DNA of 54,928 nucleotides from positions 1-54,928 of IMG/VR virus record IMGVR_UViG_3300032092_000038; one strand, 5' to 3'. The translations under genes were made by a program, and so were the position numbers. Of the stretch, positions 8,077 through 20,300 are shown in pieces. The number at the start of each line of letters is the position of its first letter. Position 1 is the stretch's first letter. The notes under the pieces were generated by a model. The model was given only the letters and a program-made list of their open reading frames with translations, was not told the origin of the DNA and did not search any database. The stretch comes from a virus.

Positions 8077-8469
8077 ATGGCAAATAATACAAGAACCTTC
8101 GTAGACTTAGATCTAAATTTTACAAAACATCCAGTCACAGGCGATGTTTCTGTTAGATTAGATGAGAATGCCATCAAGCGTTCAATAAGAAATTTAATTC
8201 TAACCAAAAACTTTGAAAGACCATTTCATAGCGAAATTGGCTCACAAGTTTCTGCCCTAATGTTCGAACTTGCCGATCCGTTTACAGAATCAGTTATTAG
8301 ACAGAACATTATTGATGTAATTAATACCTTCGAGCCACGTGTTGAATTGATTGATGCTCAGGTTACTTATGACGAGGGTAATAACTCTGTTGATGTCAGA
8401 ATAGATTTCAAGATTTTAAACACATTTACTCCAATAACATTGGATTTAGTTCTAGAGAGAACCCGATAA
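8077..8469 (+). CDS. 25: Baseplate wedge protein gp25
   Basis: gp25 is the conserved core wedge protein shared with type VI secretion (TssE) and anchors the sheath start. The 130-aa product is almost the length of T4 gp25 (132). It shows NAIKRSIRNLILTKNFERPFH, then EIGSQVSALMFELADPFT and the INTFEPRVELIDAQV segment typical of the family. It is followed by gene 6 with no gap. No strong Shine-Dalgarno is visible ahead of the ATG. Confidence 0.95.
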   Translation: MANNTRTFVDLDLNFTKHPVTGDVSVRLDENAIKRSIRNLILTKNFERPFHSEIGSQVSALMFELADPFTESVIRQNIIDVINTFEPRVELIDAQVTYDEGNNSVDVRIDFKILNTFTPITLDLVLERTR

Positions 8470-10299
8470 ATGGCTAACAATAACAAAAGAATTAGAGTTG
8501 GTGAACTTGACTTTGATGGAATCAAAGACAATCTAAAAGAGTATTTAAAAACTCAAGATCAATTTAAAGATTATAATTTTGAGGGTTCAGGTCTTTCTGT
8601 TCTCTTAGACGTACTTGCATACAACACTCATTACAATGCTCTTTATACAAACCTAGCAGTGAATGAAATGTTCTTAGATTCTGCAAGTAAACGTGATAGT
8701 GTAGTTTCTATTGCTAAGATGCTTGGTTACCTACCACGTTCAGCTAAATGCGCAAAGGCTACTGTAAATATTAGAATTGTTGCGACAGGTTTAACACCAC
8801 CACCATTTGTTACTCTCCCAGCTGGTACATCTTTTGTTACAACAATCGATCAAAATACATACTTGTTCTATAACAGAGAATCATACAGTTCTGCTTTGAT
8901 TGGTGGAGCATATACGTTCAATGGGGTTGTTCTTACTGAGGGAAAACCTTTAGAGTATCGTTTTGTTTATGAGGATACATTACGTTTTGTAATTCCAAAT
9001 AAAGATGTTGATATCGACACATTATCTGTTCGTGTTCAAGAAAGTTCGACTGGCGCATTTACTACCTACAATTATTCTAATAAGATTACATCTGTTGAAA
9101 AAGATACAAGAGCGTATTTCCTAAAAGAAGTTGAGGATGGAAAGTACGAAATTTATTTTGGTGATGGAATTATTGGCTATAAACCATCATCAGGTAACAC
9201 CGTTTTAATTAACTATGTTAAATCTTCAAAGGCAGTAGCTAATGGCGCAAGTACATTTAATATGCAAGGAAGTACGGCTAATTTGGGTACTGTAACTATT
9301 ACAACTACATCACCAGCAGTTGGTGGAGCCGATCCTGAATCTATTGCAAGCATTAAAGCAAATGCTCCTGTTAATTACTCTGCTCAAAATAGAGCAGTAA
9401 CTGCAGAAGATTATAAAGTAATTCTACCGCAATTATATTCAAACGTGGATACCATTTCAGTTTGGGGTGGCGAAGAAAACGACCCTCCAACTTACGGTAA
9501 GGTGTTTATTTGTGTTAAACCAACAACAGGCGAAACATTAACACCAGAGACTAAAGAGAAAATTAAGACTGAAGTATTGAAAAGTAAAAATGTTGTTTCT
9601 ATTATTCCAGAACTTATTGATCCAGAATATCTAAGAATTTTAGTAACCTCAACAATCTATTATAATCCTATTACTTCAAACATAGCAGGCACTAGTATTG
9701 AGACTTTAGTTAGACAAGCCATCGTCAATTTTAATCGAACAGAATTAAACAAATTTGACAGTGTAATGCGTTATAGTAGATTGTCTAGCGTTATTGATTC
9801 TGCTGCCGATGGTATTGTAAACAGTAATACAATTATTAGATTGTCTAGATCGATCGTTCCTGTATATAATCGTGTTCAGTCATACGCAATCAATATCGGA
9901 AACCCAATTTACAGTGAAGCAGGAATTACTGGTAATATTGTAAGTAGTGGTTTTAGCATTCCTGGTTCAACAACTACATTTTTCGTTGAAGATAATGGAC
10001 TTGGATTTCTAAGAAGATTCTCTGTTACTTCAACAGGGCAGAAAATTATCAGTCCAGGAACAGTAGGAACTGTTAACTATAAAACAGGAAAGATTCTGTT
10101 ACAAAGTATAAACATCGATGCAGCAGAAGATAATTTAATAACCTTTACAATTAGACCAGCATCAAACGACGTAGTTTCTGTAAGAAACCAACTAGCAACC
10201 ATCAAAGAAGAATCTATTGTTCTAAGGGCGATTGAAGATAAGGTTGCTTCTGGCGAAACTACTGCTGGAAACTATGTGTTTACATCAAATACCCTATAA
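8470..10299 (+). CDS. 6: Baseplate wedge protein gp6
   Basis: gp6 forms the dimer ring that holds the wedges together and drives the dome-to-star change. At 609 aa it is slightly shorter than T4 gp6 (660). The N-terminal GELDFDGIKDNLKEYLKTQD and LSVLLDVLAYNTHYNALYTNLAVNE-type stretch, and a central FGDGIIGYKPSSGN followed by ..APVNYSAQNRAVTAEDYK, are hallmarks of gp6/baseplate J-like proteins. It sits between 25 and 7 as in T4. The start directly abuts the gene 25 stop. Confidence 0.93.
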   Translation: MANNNKRIRVGELDFDGIKDNLKEYLKTQDQFKDYNFEGSGLSVLLDVLAYNTHYNALYTNLAVNEMFLDSASKRDSVVSIAKMLGYLPRSAKCAKATVNIRIVATGLTPPPFVTLPAGTSFVTTIDQNTYLFYNRESYSSALIGGAYTFNGVVLTEGKPLEYRFVYEDTLRFVIPNKDVDIDTLSVRVQESSTGAFTTYNYSNKITSVEKDTRAYFLKEVEDGKYEIYFGDGIIGYKPSSGNTVLINYVKSSKAVANGASTFNMQGSTANLGTVTITTTSPAVGGADPESIASIKANAPVNYSAQNRAVTAEDYKVILPQLYSNVDTISVWGGEENDPPTYGKVFICVKPTTGETLTPETKEKIKTEVLKSKNVVSIIPELIDPEYLRILVTSTIYYNPITSNIAGTSIETLVRQAIVNFNRTELNKFDSVMRYSRLSSVIDSAADGIVNSNTIIRLSRSIVPVYNRVQSYAINIGNPIYSEAGITGNIVSSGFSIPGSTTTFFVEDNGLGFLRRFSVTSTGQKIISPGTVGTVNYKTGKILLQSINIDAAEDNLITFTIRPASNDVVSVRNQLATIKEESIVLRAIEDKVASGETTAGNYVFTSNTL

Positions 10300-10303
10300 T
10301 TAA

Positions 10304-12838
10304 ATGGCACTTGTAAAAACTAAAGTCTCTACAGTTGTACCTAGACAAACTCCCCAGTTTGTCAGAGAAGACCATCAAACTTTTATTGCGTTTTTACAAG
10401 CGTACTATGAATGGTTGGAGAGTCAATATCAGGTTCGTGAATTAGAAAACATTCGAGATGTTGACGCAACTCTTGATGACTTTATTGGCCAATTTAAAAA
10501 TGAAATTTTAAATCAACTTCCTGATTACGTTTTAAACGACAAGCGTTATCTAGCAAAAGTTGTTCAAGACGTTTATCGTTCAAAGGGTACAGCTAAATCT
10601 TATGAGTTTTTATTTCGAGCTGTATTTAACGAAACACCTCAACTATATTTTCCAAAAGTGGACATGCTTCGTGTCTCAGATGGTAAGTATAGTCAAAAAT
10701 CAATTCTTCGTGTTAGCGCAATCTCAGGAGATCCCTTAGACTTATTGGCGCAAACGATTGTTCAGTATAATGAGTTTGGTGCAGTTATTTCTTCAGCACG
10801 TGTTGAAAACGTAATTGCAGAACAGCAAGGAGCAACCCTTGTTTATTCATTAACACTAAACGCAGATTCTATTATTGGAACATTTGGAACTACCTATAAC
10901 ATTGAAACAACTGGAACACCAAAAATTATTTGTAGATCGAGACAAGGTGTTACTTCATTCAGTGCAGTCAATGGTGGTTCTTACTATCAAGTAGGCGACC
11001 CAGTTTCTGTTGTTGCTGGTATCGGTACAGGAGCACTAGCAGAAGTTTCTGAGATTTATAATAACGGCAGTGTTACAGGTATTGTTATTGATACACCTGG
11101 AAAAAATTATTCAGTTGGTCAAGAACTTATTTTTAATAATTCAGGTACAGGTGGTGCGTCAGGTAATTCACTTGTCTCTGCTCGAGCAGTTATTTCATCA
11201 GTAAATTCACAAGGTGGAATTACTGGCGTCAAACTTTTATCTGGTGGTAACTTCTATACCAAACTTCCATTAGTATCTGCGCCAACCTTACCACCTGTTG
11301 TTCCACCTGCAACTACAGGTGGAGCTGTATTATTAGCAGTATCAGATAACATTGGTAGAATTACAAAATTAAACATACCATCATTTGGTCTTGATTATGA
11401 AAACCCACCAAATGGTATACCCCCAGCGTATGTGATAATGAAAGGTGTTAGTCCAGAATTTTCTATTGGCGAAATTCTGAGAGGTGCACCGCAATCAATT
11501 TCTACGGAAACAGATGAAGAATTATTACTAGAGTCTGGCGATAAATTTCTCCTTGAGGGTCAACAAGAACCAGAAGGTTTGTTAGTTGAAGCCGATACTG
11601 ATAGAAACTTATACAAGATGTATCCAGTTACGGATAGATTTAGTTTTGCTCTAGAAACATCTGGTGCATTGCTATCTGAAGATGGCAATCCTTTCGTTAC
11701 AGAAGACTCAGCAGAGTTCTTACCTAATATGACAGTTGAGGGTTGGGGTACAACAGGTGTTGCTAAGAGTGGTTCTAAAGGTAAAATTGCTTCGATCAAT
11801 CAAGCAGAATTAAAGGGTGCTGTAGGAACTATTGGTAAAACACTTGGAACATTTATTAATGCTGATGGTAAAATCTCAGAGGCATCAAAACGTATTCAGG
11901 ACAGTTACTTCTATCAGGACTTCTCATACGTAATTAAAGTTGGTCAATCGATTGACAAGTATAGAAACATTGTTAGAAAATTATTGCACCCAGTTGGTCT
12001 TGCTCTGTTCGGTGAAGTACAGATTCAATCTGTAGCTGATGGATCTCCTACATTAATTGGTGGAGCAAGAATACAAAAACTTGCTTGGGTTCTTGGCGCA
12101 TTTATTGATGCTAAGATGGTAGCTATTGGTAATTATAGAAATCCTTCTAAAGAAAATTTCCCTGACATAGAAAAGCAACAAATCACATTGAAGTTAGAAG
12201 ACTTTGTAGCTTCTATTCTTACAATACGTGTTTCTCAAACAGAGTTCTTACCAACAATTAACTTCCCAAATCTAACACCACAAGAAGTTCATTTGTTGGA
12301 TCTACGTGCTCTAACAGCTCAGCAAGTAGAAACTATTATCTGGGCAAACAAAGTTTTAAATAAAGCAACTGACAGAAGGAGTTACTACGAGAAAGAAATC
12401 GAAGTAAACCCAGACAGAACAGATGCTACAATTAAATTAGGTAACAGATTAAACTTTTTAGAAAAATGGAAGTTTACATTTGCTCCATATCAAGCTGGCG
12501 CAAAGGGATCTATTGGCGTTTATACACCAGACTGGAATCAACCATATCCTGGAGTCAATAATAACTACTGGAATATTGGTAGCACTCAAATTAAAGATTT
12601 TGGGTCTATTACCATCTCTGAGGTTATAAATAGTCCTAATAGAAGAGTAAACTATGCATTTGAATCTTTCATAGATGTAGTAGCCCTACCAAGAGGAGCT
12701 ATTACATTCGATTCTACCGCTGGTGGACATACTTTCGATAACAACTTGGCTTACAGAATGGATGCTGATTCCGTTGAGATGGATACAACAGTTTACTCAA
12801 TGGACAACAACCGAATTCGCTTCGACAATCTAACGTAA
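10304..12838 (+). CDS. 7: Baseplate wedge protein gp7-like
   Basis: gp7 is the elongated wedge protein that with gp10 and gp8 binds the (gp6)2 heterotrimer core. The 844-aa product (T4: 1032) starts with a conserved FVREDHQTFIAFLQAYYEWL helix region and VVQDVYRSKGTAKSYEFLFR, found in gp7-like proteins of T4-like phages. Residues about 223-330 carry GGSYY...GDPVSV/GKNYSVGQ-type glycine repeats, and about 405-470 carry Leu/Glu repeats such as ELLLESGDKFLLEG. The assignment rests on N-terminal pattern and position between 6 and 8; similarity to T4 itself is weak by eye. Confidence 0.75.
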   Translation: MALVKTKVSTVVPRQTPQFVREDHQTFIAFLQAYYEWLESQYQVRELENIRDVDATLDDFIGQFKNEILNQLPDYVLNDKRYLAKVVQDVYRSKGTAKSYEFLFRAVFNETPQLYFPKVDMLRVSDGKYSQKSILRVSAISGDPLDLLAQTIVQYNEFGAVISSARVENVIAEQQGATLVYSLTLNADSIIGTFGTTYNIETTGTPKIICRSRQGVTSFSAVNGGSYYQVGDPVSVVAGIGTGALAEVSEIYNNGSVTGIVIDTPGKNYSVGQELIFNNSGTGGASGNSLVSARAVISSVNSQGGITGVKLLSGGNFYTKLPLVSAPTLPPVVPPATTGGAVLLAVSDNIGRITKLNIPSFGLDYENPPNGIPPAYVIMKGVSPEFSIGEILRGAPQSISTETDEELLLESGDKFLLEGQQEPEGLLVEADTDRNLYKMYPVTDRFSFALETSGALLSEDGNPFVTEDSAEFLPNMTVEGWGTTGVAKSGSKGKIASINQAELKGAVGTIGKTLGTFINADGKISEASKRIQDSYFYQDFSYVIKVGQSIDKYRNIVRKLLHPVGLALFGEVQIQSVADGSPTLIGGARIQKLAWVLGAFIDAKMVAIGNYRNPSKENFPDIEKQQITLKLEDFVASILTIRVSQTEFLPTINFPNLTPQEVHLLDLRALTAQQVETIIWANKVLNKATDRRSYYEKEIEVNPDRTDATIKLGNRLNFLEKWKFTFAPYQAGAKGSIGVYTPDWNQPYPGVNNNYWNIGSTQIKDFGSITISEVINSPNRRVNYAFESFIDVVALPRGAITFDSTAGGHTFDNNLAYRMDADSVEMDTTVYSMDNNRIRFDNLT
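12625..12632 (+). promoter_or_regulatory. Possible internal late promoter (TATAAATA) before gene 8
   Basis: A perfect TATAAATA inside the 3' end of gene 7, about 224 bases before the gene 8 start. It could give extra gp8 transcript; it could also be chance in A+T-rich coding DNA. Confidence 0.25.
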
Positions 12839-12855
12839 ATTAGGAGACAGCAAGA

Positions 12856-14265
12856 ATGGCTGCAATTATTACAACAAAATTCCGCATTCATAATGCGCAA
12901 TCTTTCAAAGAGGGGTTTGATGAAGCTGCTGCTTCCAACATTTATCTAGGAATCGGCAGACCTCAATCATGGACAAACGACAATTCGCCTGATACACCAA
13001 AAGATACAGTCAGTGATGAGTTATACTACTGGGACGATATGATCGCTCTTAAGCGTGTTCAATCCTCAGACGTATCTCTTGCCATTGTCCGTCGCAACTG
13101 GACAACAGGTAAATACTACGATACATATCGCCATGACTATAATGGCACAACAGCTGGCGTAAACATTAATGATGGTGGCGCAACTACACCAGCAACATTA
13201 GCAGATGCAAACTACTATGTCATTACTGATGAGTATAATGTTTACAAATGTATCAACAACAGAAAAAATGGTATTGTTGTTCAATCTACAAGCAAACCAA
13301 CTGGTACAACAGCTAATGCGCTAATCGGTCCATTGGCTGATGGTTATGTTTGGAAATATATGTTTACAGTTTCTCCTGCAGACGTATTGAAATTTGTTTC
13401 AACAGATTTCGTTCCAGTTAAAACATTGCTTACTAACCCAGGAACAACTGATGCTTACTATACACAATGGTTGGTGCAAGATGCAGCTGTTGATGGTGCT
13501 ATTGACCATATCGTTGTAAATAATCAAGGAACTTTATATACAACAGCTCCATCAGTTCAAATCGTTGGTGATGGCACTGGCGCAACTGCTACAGCAACCA
13601 TCGATGCTGGTACTGGCAAAGTTATCTCAATCAATATGTCTGCTAAGGGTACTGGTTATACATTCGCTACCGTTACACTAACTGGTGGTACAACTGGTGT
13701 TACTGCAACAGGTTCTGCTATTATTGCACCAAAAGGTGGTCATGGTAAAGATCCAGTTGAAGAACTAGGTGGTTTCTATGTAATGATGAACGTCCGTCTA
13801 GAGTATGATGACGGTGCTGGCGACTTCCCTGTTGATAACGACTATCGTCGCATTATGTTAGTTCGTGATCCATTCAACTTCAACACTAGCGTGGTCGCAA
13901 CTACCTCAACTATGAGAGCGATGCGTCAACTAACAGTGACTGGTGTTTCGGGAACATTCCAACCAGACGAAATTATTACTGGCGCAACATCTGGAGCTGC
14001 AGGACGTATTGTTCGTATTTGGTCTGAAAGTGGAACAAATTATATTACGTATGTTCAGACTCGTGTTGAAAATCCACAAGGTAAACTTTTCCAAAACGGA
14101 GAAGGTATTGTTGGTGGAACAAGTACTGCTACTGCAACAATTGGCGCCATTTCTAACCCAGAAGTACAAGCCGATAGTGGTGATGTTCTGTATGTAGAAA
14201 ACCGTCGTGCAATTAATCGTGCACTAGACCAGATCGAAGATATCAAAATTATCGTTGAAATGTAA
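12856..14265 (+). CDS. 8: Baseplate wedge protein gp8
   Basis: gp8 is a dimeric wedge protein. The 469-aa product is longer than T4 gp8 (334). The N-terminus (ITTKFRIHNAQSF, IYLGIGRPQSW) and the C-terminal VLYVENRRAINRALDQIED match T4 gp8 (ITF-GR-PW and MIYMENRPPIIMAMDQTEE). A GYVWKYMFTVSP motif corresponds to T4 GYVWEYLFEIPP. The extra length is two inserted Gly-rich repeat segments (about residues 218-290 and 355-440). A good GGAG Shine-Dalgarno precedes the ATG. Confidence 0.93.
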   Translation: MAAIITTKFRIHNAQSFKEGFDEAAASNIYLGIGRPQSWTNDNSPDTPKDTVSDELYYWDDMIALKRVQSSDVSLAIVRRNWTTGKYYDTYRHDYNGTTAGVNINDGGATTPATLADANYYVITDEYNVYKCINNRKNGIVVQSTSKPTGTTANALIGPLADGYVWKYMFTVSPADVLKFVSTDFVPVKTLLTNPGTTDAYYTQWLVQDAAVDGAIDHIVVNNQGTLYTTAPSVQIVGDGTGATATATIDAGTGKVISINMSAKGTGYTFATVTLTGGTTGVTATGSAIIAPKGGHGKDPVEELGGFYVMMNVRLEYDDGAGDFPVDNDYRRIMLVRDPFNFNTSVVATTSTMRAMRQLTVTGVSGTFQPDEIITGATSGAAGRIVRIWSESGTNYITYVQTRVENPQGKLFQNGEGIVGGTSTATATIGAISNPEVQADSGDVLYVENRRAINRALDQIEDIKIIVEM

Positions 14266-14266
14266 T

Positions 14267-14274
14267 CATAAATA
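14267..14274 (+). promoter_or_regulatory. Late promoter box (CATAAATA) for the giant virion gene
   Basis: CATAAATA begins two bases after the gene 8 stop and 40 bases before the ATG of the 2237-aa gene. It fits NATAAATA and sits in a 41-base intergenic gap, so a late promoter is likely. Confidence 0.65.
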
Positions 14275-14306
14275 ATGTTAATTATAAATTTGTTAGGTAA
14301 AAACGC

Positions 14307-17300
14307 ATGACAATTAACTTCAACGTAAATCCATATTACGACGACTATACAGAAGACGATAAGTTTCTTCGTGTTCTGTTTCGTCCAGGATATGCAGTAC
14401 AAGCCAGAGAATTAACACAAGCCCAAACAATCTTACAGAAACAAGTAAGTCGTTTGGGCGATCACATTTTTAAAAATGGATCGATGGTTATCCCTGGAAA
14501 TATTAACGTAGATAACAAAGTCCACTTCGCAAAATTAGAAGACCTGTATCAAGGTGTTTCTGTCAAGTCATACTTGACGCAATTTAGAGATAAAGTTATT
14601 ACTGGTACTATTTCTGGATTGAAGGCTGTTGTAATTGATACGTCTGAGTGCGCATGCGTTTTGGCTGACGAAAAAGAAATTGCAACTCTTTACTATAAAA
14701 TTGAAGGTACTGGTGACGACGATGAAACTAAGCGTTTCGTTCCAGGAGAGCAACTAATTGCGTATGAAGCTGATAACTCAACTACAACAAACTATCGTGT
14801 AACAACAAACCAAACAGGCGATTTAGTTGTTAATACTAGAAGTTTCGGTGATACTGGTTTGGTTGGTACTTCATATACAAACGATCCTGTCAAAGATGTT
14901 CTTGGTTATTCATATGTTGTTGAAGTAGAAGCAGGTATTTACTATGTAGACGGATTCTTTGTAAAGAACGACGAGCTACACTTATACATTGGTAGATTTA
15001 GTGTTAACCCAACTAATCGTGTTGGTTTCCGTGTTAACGAAGTTATTGTTACACCAGAAGACGATGGAAACTTAAACGACAATGCACAAGGTTCAAATAA
15101 CTTTGCTGCTCCTGGAGCACATCGTTATAAAATTGAACTTGAACTCATTAAGAAAGATCTATTAACCGCAGACGAAGATAGATTCATTGAATTATTGCGT
15201 GTTAAAGATGGTCGTGTTCAACAAAAGATTGACAAATCATCATACGCTGAATTAGAAAAGACATTTGCTAGACGTACCTTTGATGAATCAGGTAGTTATG
15301 AAGTAAACAAATTTAAGTTATCTGCTTTCGAACATTTATTAGATGATGCTAGACCTCTTGGTATTTACACGGCAACACAAGGTGGTAGCGAAGATAAATT
15401 CGTTATTGGTGTTGATGCAGGTAAAGCATATGTTCAGGGTTATGAGATTGAATCGGTTGCTACACAATATCTAACATTAAATAAAGCGAGAACTGAAGCT
15501 GATGGTCACGTAGCTAGATTAAACAATCAACCTATTGCTACACCAGTCGGCAACTATACTCTTGTAAACAGCGTTTACAAATATCCAGATATTTCTACAT
15601 TCCAAACAGTATACCTTGTTAAGACACTTAACACTGTTGGTGGCGCATCACCATCAAGTGGTGATGTTATCGGTACTGCTAAAGTAAGATCTTTCCAACT
15701 TCATAATGGCGACTACTCAACGCCAGTTTTCAAATTAAGTTTATTTGAAATTGTAATGAATGAAGGATTCACTTTTGAATTAGACGTTAAGTCTATCGTT
15801 GGTGGATTGAGTGGTTCTACAAACTTCACATGTAACATTGTTCCAGTATTTAAACAACTTTCAGGTTCAGCATCAACAACTTCTAGTTCTGATGTTGTTA
15901 CTGGTAACGGTACTAAATTTACTGATGATGTAAGAATTGGTGATGTTGTTTACATTGACGGAACACAAGTTGGAACTGTTCAATCAAGCCCAGCAAATAA
16001 TACCACATTAGATCTAGTTGCTAACGCTGCAGCTGTTAAAACTAATGGTGTTGTTTCTTTGTTTAGAGCAAGAATCTATGAACCAGAGTTTACGTCCTTA
16101 CTATTTAAAGTTGGATACGAATCAATTAAGACCTTATTAGGTTGGGATGGTACAGCATACTCAGCACGTGAAACTTCTACAAAAGTTAGACGTGTATTTG
16201 GTGTTAAAACAGCTGGTGACAATAAGATTGAATATACTCTTAACACCGACTTAGAATCATTTGCATCTGATCAAGATATTTCTAACTTTATCTTAATCAA
16301 TACATCAACAAACGCAATCGTACCTATTACCTCAGAAGATGTTACACTTTCTGTAAGTAACACCAAAGTTGAAATTCAAAGCGTATCGAAAATTGCAAAC
16401 GGTACAAACTATTTGATGATCGCTACTGTCAATCAAGCAAATAGTGAAGGTGGAGCGAAAGAAAAAACTCTTGCTTCTGTTACAGAATATATTACTGGTC
16501 AAAAAACAGTTACATCTAAGACAGTTGCTCTAGGTAAATCGGACGTATTGAGAATTAACTCAATCCTGATGAATCCAGGTAACTTTACAAATAGCACTTT
16601 TACTACAGGTATTGATGTTACCGATCGTTTCATATTAGACGACGGACAACGTGATACACACTATACTAATGGTTCATTAGTATTAAAGCCAGGAGCATCT
16701 GTTCCTTCTGGTGCGCTAAGAGTTGTATATCAATATTTTAATCATGGTACAACAGGTGACTATTTCTCTGTTGACTCATACACAAACTCTATCGCTCAAA
16801 ACTTAGATTTCGACTATGAAGATATTCCTTCATACTCTGTAAGAAGTTCTGATGGTAAAATTGAAACAATCAATCTACATGATGTTATTGACTATCGTCC
16901 AGTAATTGGTGGAAGCAATAGTAGCTTGAATGAAATTCCTGTTATCGGTAACGAAATGTTAAGTGACATCGCATATTACTTACCACGTTTCGATAAGATT
17001 GTTTTAGATTCAGTTGGTCGTTTCAATATTGTTGTTGGTGTTCCTGCGGTAAACCCACAAGAACCACTAGATCCAAAAGACGGAATGGTTCTCGCTTCCG
17101 TTATGATTCCAGCTTACACTAAGAGCGTATCAGATATTAAATTCTATCAACGTGATAACCGTCGCTACACAATGCGTGATATTGGTGACTTAGAGCGTAG
17201 AATTGCGAATCTTGAATATTATGTTTCTCTAAACCTACTAGAAACAGATACTGCTCAGTTGCAAATTAAAGACGCATTGACAGGTATCGATCGCTTTAAG

Positions 17301-20300
17301 AATGGATTTATTGTTGACCAATTTACTGGTCATGGTATTGGCGATGTTAAAAACGCAGATTATAAAGCATCAGTTGATACTGCGAATCGTGAATTGCGCC
17401 CGATGCACTTTACATCTGCGGTAGATATTGTTGAAGATCTTGAATCTGCTGCACAACGTACTACTAACGGTTATAAGAAAACTGGAGATTTTATTTCTCT
17501 TCCTTATACTGAAGACGTATTTATTTTCAACCCTAATGGCACAAGGACTATTGACGTCAACCCATACAAGATTGGTGCGTTCAAAGGTGAGATTACATTA
17601 AGTCCAGAGAGTGATGTTTGGAAAGACACAGAACGTCGCCCAGACTTAACAGTTGTTGATGATAACGGATATGATGCTATTCGATTCATGGCTGAGCAAC
17701 TTGGAGTTACAGGAACTCAATGGGGTGAATGGCAAACTAACTGGACAGGTATTTCAACTTCTACATCTACTTGGCAGACTGGTGATCCTAACCGTCGTCG
17801 TCAAACAGTTACAGGATTTGAAACAACTGTTACTACAGAAACAGGGACAAGATCTAGAGAAGGTATCCAAACAACCCTAACATCTACAGTGAACGCTGTA
17901 GACTATGGCGATCGTATTGTTGATATTTCTTATGCACCATATATGCGTGCACGTCCTATCGTTTATGTAGCTAAAAACTTAAAAGCATCAACTAAATTTT
18001 ATGCTTTCTTTGATGGTAGAGCGATTAGCGAATTCATTAAACCTGCTGATGTATTCAAAGTAAACTTAGCAACAGGTGCTACTAAGATGGTGTTTGACCC
18101 ATCTGAGTTGACAGAACAAATCCTAACAGATAGCATTTACAGAACTGAGAATGGTGTTGTTGAGGCAGCATACAGCGTTGGTGATGTTGTAACAAATGAT
18201 GAACATACTGCAACAACAATCCAGTCTATTACAAATATTACCAGTGTAACTGGCGCAACTTCTTTCACTATGACAGTTGCATCATCAACTGGAATTAGAC
18301 CTGGACACTATGTACAGTTATATAACTTAGCAGCGTCAAGAAATGTTCCTTCTACAATCAACAGTTTATTCTCTGATATTATAAGAGCAACTTCAACAAT
18401 AATTAACTATTCGTTGAACACTAGCGCAGAGCTAAACTACAGAATTTTCAAAGTAACAAATGTTAGTGGAACAACTCTAACACTTGCTGATCCTAATGGT
18501 GCAACAATCCCAGCATTTAGCGCATACAATACATCAGCTTATAACTCAGGCGACGGTGGTAAAGTAAAACGTCTAACAGCTTCTGGTGTAGTTGCATTCG
18601 CTGGAGCAGTTACATCATACACTAGCGTAACTGAAAGTGGTGTTTCTGTTCAGTATCCTTCTGACATGGAGATCCATCTTGTTAATATTAAGAACGGTTT
18701 CGCTCCAGGAGATGTGTTAACTGGTCAAGCTGACATTAGCACTGGTCTTAAGAACCGTGTCGACGTAGAGTTAATCAACAACACTGGTGTTGGTTTGCTT
18801 CCAACAATGAAGAAACTTGGAGACCCAATTAGAACTGATGTTTGGGGATCTGCTGTTGGTGTCTATAATCTGCCAGCCAATACATTCAAGTCAGGAGAGC
18901 GTTCATTTAAGTTGATTGATAATATTTCAAACAACGATGCATCCTTTGACTCAAAAGGTTCTGCTCTTTATATTTCTTCAGGAACAACCCTTTCAAAAGA
19001 AAGAACTGTTGTTAACTCAAGAGATGTTCGTTTCGTTCAAGACAGACTGTATGAAGAAATTCCTGTTCGCAGAACTTCAACATCAACTCGTGTTCTTTAC
19101 TCATACTGGACAGGTCATGATCCAGTAGCGCAAACATTTACAGTAAGCTCTCTTGGTGGTGCTTTTGTAACTGGTGTGGATATGTATTTCTCTGAAGCAG
19201 GTAATAGACCTGTAACAGTTGAACTTAGAACAACAAACAATGGCGTTCCTTCTTCTAAGATTCTGCCACTAACAGAAGTAACATTAACACCTCAGCAACT
19301 AAAAGTTTCTGACGATGGATCTGTGGCAACAAGATTTACATTCCAAGCGCCAGTCTACTTACAAGACGCTGAGACTTATGCTCTAGTTGTTAAGACTGAC
19401 GAGCCAGGATGTCAAGTGTTTGTTTCTGAGTTGGGTCAAAACGATATTATAACAAATAACATTGTTACATCTCAACCATTAACTGGTTCTCTATTCTTGT
19501 CGCAAAATACACAAGAGTTCCAAATCAATCCATTGCTTGATATGAAGTTTACTTTATATAAAGCAGCATTTGATACATCAGCTACGGTTACTGCTGCATT
19601 TAAAGCAGTTCCACCTCAAGCATATACTCTTGGCGCTAACCCATTTGAAGTTTCAACTGGAACTACTAAGATTCGTGTTACTGCTAAGAATCATGGCTTT
19701 AATGCTAATGATAAAGTAGTTATTAGTGGTGTTGCTTTCGGCAATTATGGAACAACAGATTCAGAGTTGGGTATTCCTTCAAGTTTATTGAATGGTCCAC
19801 AGACTGTTCTTGCTGATGGTTTAGACGATGACTCGTTTGTGTTTGAAATTGCTACTACTGATAATTCTACTCCACCAAATCCGTTGCTTGCTAAGAAGGC
19901 ATCTACTTCTTATCAAACAACTACAGCAGATTTCGTTAAAGGAAACTACGGTGGAAGTGGTGTAATTATTACAAGACAGTTAAAAGCAGACCAACTATAT
20001 TTGAAGACTGCTGATTTGTCTTTCCCAGAAACAACATTAACATATAAAGTAAGTGCAGAAAATGCAGCTGGAACAATGACTACCTTTGCTCCTATTGTTG
20101 CTAACGCTGATTATATTTTTGATACAAGAAAAACTGTTAAGTCTCTAGAGAACCAATACGTAAACCCAGTAACATCGGTTGTCCGTCCTTCTCTAAGATT
20201 GCAAGCAAGAATTTCTTCAAACAATCCAAACGTATCACCAATAATTGATATGCAAAAGTTGTCAGCATACATAGTTAAAAACTTGGTGAATGATGTTCAA

